58,178 nt of DNA. It comes from Robinsoniella sp. (lineage in GTDB: Bacteria; Bacillota; Clostridia; Lachnospirales; Lachnospiraceae). The notes beneath the pieces were generated by a model, which saw nothing but the letters and a program-made list of their open reading frames with translations, made no database searches and had not been told where the DNA came from. This document shows positions 56,402 through 58,178 of the stretch, piece by piece. Every line of letters starts with the position of its first letter. The stretch's first letter is position 1. Both the position numbers and the translations under genes were made by a program. The stretch spans positions 1-58,178 of the forward strand of contig JAMPFB010000009.1 in the NCBI GenBank assembly GCA_023664735.1, in the 5' to 3' direction.

Positions 56402-56495
56402 TAGTACTATTGCATTTTTATAAATCGAAAGCGTGGCGACGTAGAAAACATGCTCTGCATAAAGCCTGCTTTGCACCTATGGGCTGAACTGTTAC
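56402..56495. repeat. MITE copy E (right half only)
   Basis: This keeps part of the core (GCGTGGCGACGTAG) and one full arm ending GGGCTGAACTGTTAC at 56495. The left half is missing and no target duplication can be found. Its arm's variable segment equals that of copy D (one C/T difference at the edge). Confidence 0.85.
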
Positions 56496-56513
56496 AGCGA
56501 AAGCCCGCATCCT

Positions 56514-57275
56514 CTATACATACCTGCTGATCTTTACCGCCCTTTTCCCTTTTTTCGTTTCATATTCCCTGCCCAGATACAAAAACTTTCCAAATCCCCG
56601 CACAGAAACTATTTCCCGGCTTTTGGGAACCCGGCTGTTATTCTCACAAAGCCTGCCGTCCACAAAAACCTTTTTTTCCCGGAAAATTTCCACCGCCTGA
56701 CTTCTGGAGAGATTATATGCTTTTGCAATAATCCCGTCTAGCCGTTCCGAGCTCACGAGAATTGTTTCCTCCTTAAGCTCCGGCTTTACTTCCTCCGGTA
56801 TTTCATTGCTTCTGATGCACCTTACATGGGTATGCTTTACCCTTGTCAGATTCTCCATAATAAACTCTGCCATGGAATCCATGCAAAATATGTAAGCCTT
56901 TGCTTTCTTTACTGCGATATCTCCCAAAGTGCTTCTTTCAATTCCGAGATTCATCAAAGCCCCCAGAAAATCCCGATGGGTCAGAGCCTCAGAAAATTTT
57001 TGAATTAAAGGCTCCACAATCAGGCAGGCAATGGGGAACTCTTCCAAATATCCAAACATGTCTTCACTGCCAAATCGGATCATTACCCGCTCCGCCTGTT
57101 CCACTCCTCCGGACAGTTCATAATCTATATAAGCAATCTGCCCTTCTATCTCATAAAAAGCATTTACTTCCGAGGGGCTTAAAAATCCACTAAAGGTATA
57201 TTGGTTCCTTTCATATGCCCTGTCCGCCAGCTCCAAAAGCCGCTTTTTTAATAATTCTTCTTCTGACTGTGCCAT
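56514..57275 (-). CDS. ylmH: YlmH-like RNA-binding protein with S4 domain
   Basis: The 253-residue protein matches YlmH: FSGFLSPSEVNAFYEIEGQI near the start, GALMNLGIERSTLGDIAVKK in the middle, and a C-terminal S4 RNA-binding domain (about 180-245: RLDGIIAKAYNLSRSQAVEI, VFVDGRLCENNSRVPKSREI). In Gram-positives ylmH lies in or near the division cluster and has been linked to rescue of stalled ribosomal complexes; here the neighbours are different. The start at 57275 follows AAAGG. Confidence 0.85.
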   Translation of the reverse strand: MAQSEEELLKKRLLELADRAYERNQYTFSGFLSPSEVNAFYEIEGQIAYIDYELSGGVEQAERVMIRFGSEDMFGYLEEFPIACLIVEPLIQKFSEALTHRDFLGALMNLGIERSTLGDIAVKKAKAYIFCMDSMAEFIMENLTRVKHTHVRCIRSNEIPEEVKPELKEETILVSSERLDGIIAKAYNLSRSQAVEIFREKKVFVDGRLCENNSRVPKSREIVSVRGFGKFLYLGREYETKKGKRAVKISRYV

Positions 57276-57359
57276 AATTTCAAGCCTTTCTTTTCCCTTT
57301 GTCAATCTCTGTTCCTGTGAACCGAACTGTTATCCTTATTCCCCTTCCGCCATATGAAA

Positions 57360-58022
57360 TCAGACCTTAGCAGAAACAAAAGGATTTCCCTTTATAGAAA
57401 AACGCCATAAAAAATCCTTTGCCTCTTGTGCATAATCAATATTGATTCTTTTTGAGGCAACGATTTCCACTGGATTTGCTTCCTGTCTCAAGCTCTTTTT
57501 TCCACTTTTCTCTAAATCTGTTTCCTGCCTCTTGCTCTTCTCTCCGCCTCGCTCCGGCTCCTCCACATATAGCTGCCCTCCAAGCAAATCCAGCCCATAA
57601 CAGCTTCTGTCAATTCCCATTGCCTGACAAAGCTTGCCGGGACCATTGCATAGATTCTTAAGCTTATCCGTTTTTCTCCGTTTTTTCATCAGTTCAATGC
57701 CTTCCACCGGCTCAAGCGCCCTTAAAAACACACATTCCGGCACTTCCTTCTTTTCTGTTACGATATTCATACAGCTATGCATTCCATATATAAGATACAC
57801 ATAGGAAAAACCACCGGGACCAAACATGATTTCCGTCCTGTCCGTCCGCAGCCCGCCATAAGCATGTGCGCCTTTGTCGCTGACTCCACAGTAAGCTTCC
57901 ACTTCCACGATTTTTCCCTTTGTGATTCCTTCCGGTGTTTCATGCACCAATATCTTACCCAGTAAGTCTTTAGCAACCTCCAGCGTACCTCTTGTATAAA
58001 AATCTCTGGGCAGTTTCCCCAT
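57360..58022 (-). CDS. 3-methyladenine DNA glycosylase (Aag/MPG family)
   Basis: The 220-residue protein has the Aag fold signatures: DFYTRGTLEVAKDLLGKILV, KIVEVEAYCGVSDKGAHAYG (catalytic Glu), GPGGFSYVYLIYGMHSCMNI, and CVFLRALEPVEGI, NLCNGPGKLCQAMGI. It excises alkylated purines in base-excision repair. An inserted charged stretch (EEPERGGEKSKRQETDLEKS...) is longer than in many homologues. The ATG follows AAGGAAAGAAGG; a longer upstream frame lacks a site. Confidence 0.92.
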   Translation of the reverse strand: MGKLPRDFYTRGTLEVAKDLLGKILVHETPEGITKGKIVEVEAYCGVSDKGAHAYGGLRTDRTEIMFGPGGFSYVYLIYGMHSCMNIVTEKKEVPECVFLRALEPVEGIELMKKRRKTDKLKNLCNGPGKLCQAMGIDRSCYGLDLLGGQLYVEEPERGGEKSKRQETDLEKSGKKSLRQEANPVEIVASKRINIDYAQEAKDFLWRFSIKGNPFVSAKV

Positions 58023-58082
58023 AATCCTTCTTCCTTTCCTTTTGTTTTTTATCCGCTCCCACAAAAAATCTTTTTTTAAATT

Positions 58083-58178
58083 ACAACAGTTCGACCCATA
58101 GGCGCAGAGTGGGGTTTCCACAGAGCATGTTTTCTTAAGGAGTCCTTATAAAAACGCCAGCGCTTAGCGAGGTATTTT
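58083..58178. repeat. MITE copy F (cut by window end)
   Basis: The left arm (ACAACAGTTCGACCCATAGG, then CACAGAGCATGTTTTC) and the start of the core (AAAACGCCAGCGCTTAGCGA) are present; the rest lies beyond the window. Orientation matches copy A. Confidence 0.85.

Noticed and set aside
30578-56495. Idea that the 26-kb CRISPR segment was inserted into one MITE, splitting it into copies D and E
   Set aside because: The two halves fit in orientation, but copy D has both termini and its own perfect 8-bp target duplication (TAATTGCA), so it is a separate, internally deleted insertion.

Overview
The window looks like a chromosomal segment of a spore-forming, low-to-moderate-GC member of the Clostridia, most likely Lachnospiraceae. 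The reasons are strong AGGAGG-type ribosome binding sites, a spoIIID gene, and a housekeeping set (guaA, nth, recQ, ylmH, an Aag-type glycosylase, a MATE exporter, an AIM24-family protein, a DUF4392 protein) interleaved with Firmicutes-type mobile elements. Species cannot be named from sequence alone.

Layout. 0-4.6 kb: small chromosomal genes (MerR/TipA-like regulator with a textbook 19-bp-spacer promoter, Big_2 surface protein, pyrophosphatase-like protein, histidine phosphatase, GNAT enzyme). 4.8-7.7 kb: the decayed end of an integrative element (frameshifted tyrosine integrase) with an intact IS3-family insertion sequence in its terminator. 7.7-23 kb: an accessory island with a RelE/Phd-type toxin-antitoxin pair, a broken TIR gene, a group II intron whose reverse transcriptase carries one nonsense codon, a second integrase carrying a nonsense codon, an excisionase-like gene, a GC-rich structured region, two lipoproteins, and an AT-rich five-gene cassette (XRE regulator divergent from ComEC-like metallo-beta-lactamase, unknown, membrane and zinc-finger proteins) that resembles an undescribed defence system. 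The island abuts the 3' end of guaA. 23-32.6 kb: housekeeping genes. 32.7-53 kb: a complete type I-C CRISPR-Cas locus, cas3 - cas5c-cas8c-cas7c-cas4-cas1-cas2 - leader - array, all on the minus strand. I count 184 repeats and 183 spacers over 12.2 kb. 53-58.2 kb: more housekeeping genes.

Main finding. The 236-bp gap between cas3 and cas5 carries an apparent crRNA-like gene on the plus strand: an extended -10 promoter, an orphan copy of the repeat's 3' end (the crRNA 5' handle, GTGGATTGAAAT), a pseudo-spacer, and a hairpin terminator. The first 16 nt of the pseudo-spacer match 15 of 16 nt of a site beside a TTC PAM. That site lies directly upstream of a near-consensus promoter for cas5-cas2. 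The one mismatch is at position 12, a base that type I effectors flip out and do not read. This is the design of a Cas-autoregulating guide RNA (CreR/CreA type): Cascade would repress its own operon without triggering full interference.

A second discovery is a roughly 196-bp MITE family, six copies in the window, with GTAAC...GTTAC ends and perfect 8-bp target duplications at two copies, suggesting mobilisation by an IS66-type transposase. Its long arms differ in sequence between copies but remain self-complementary within a copy.
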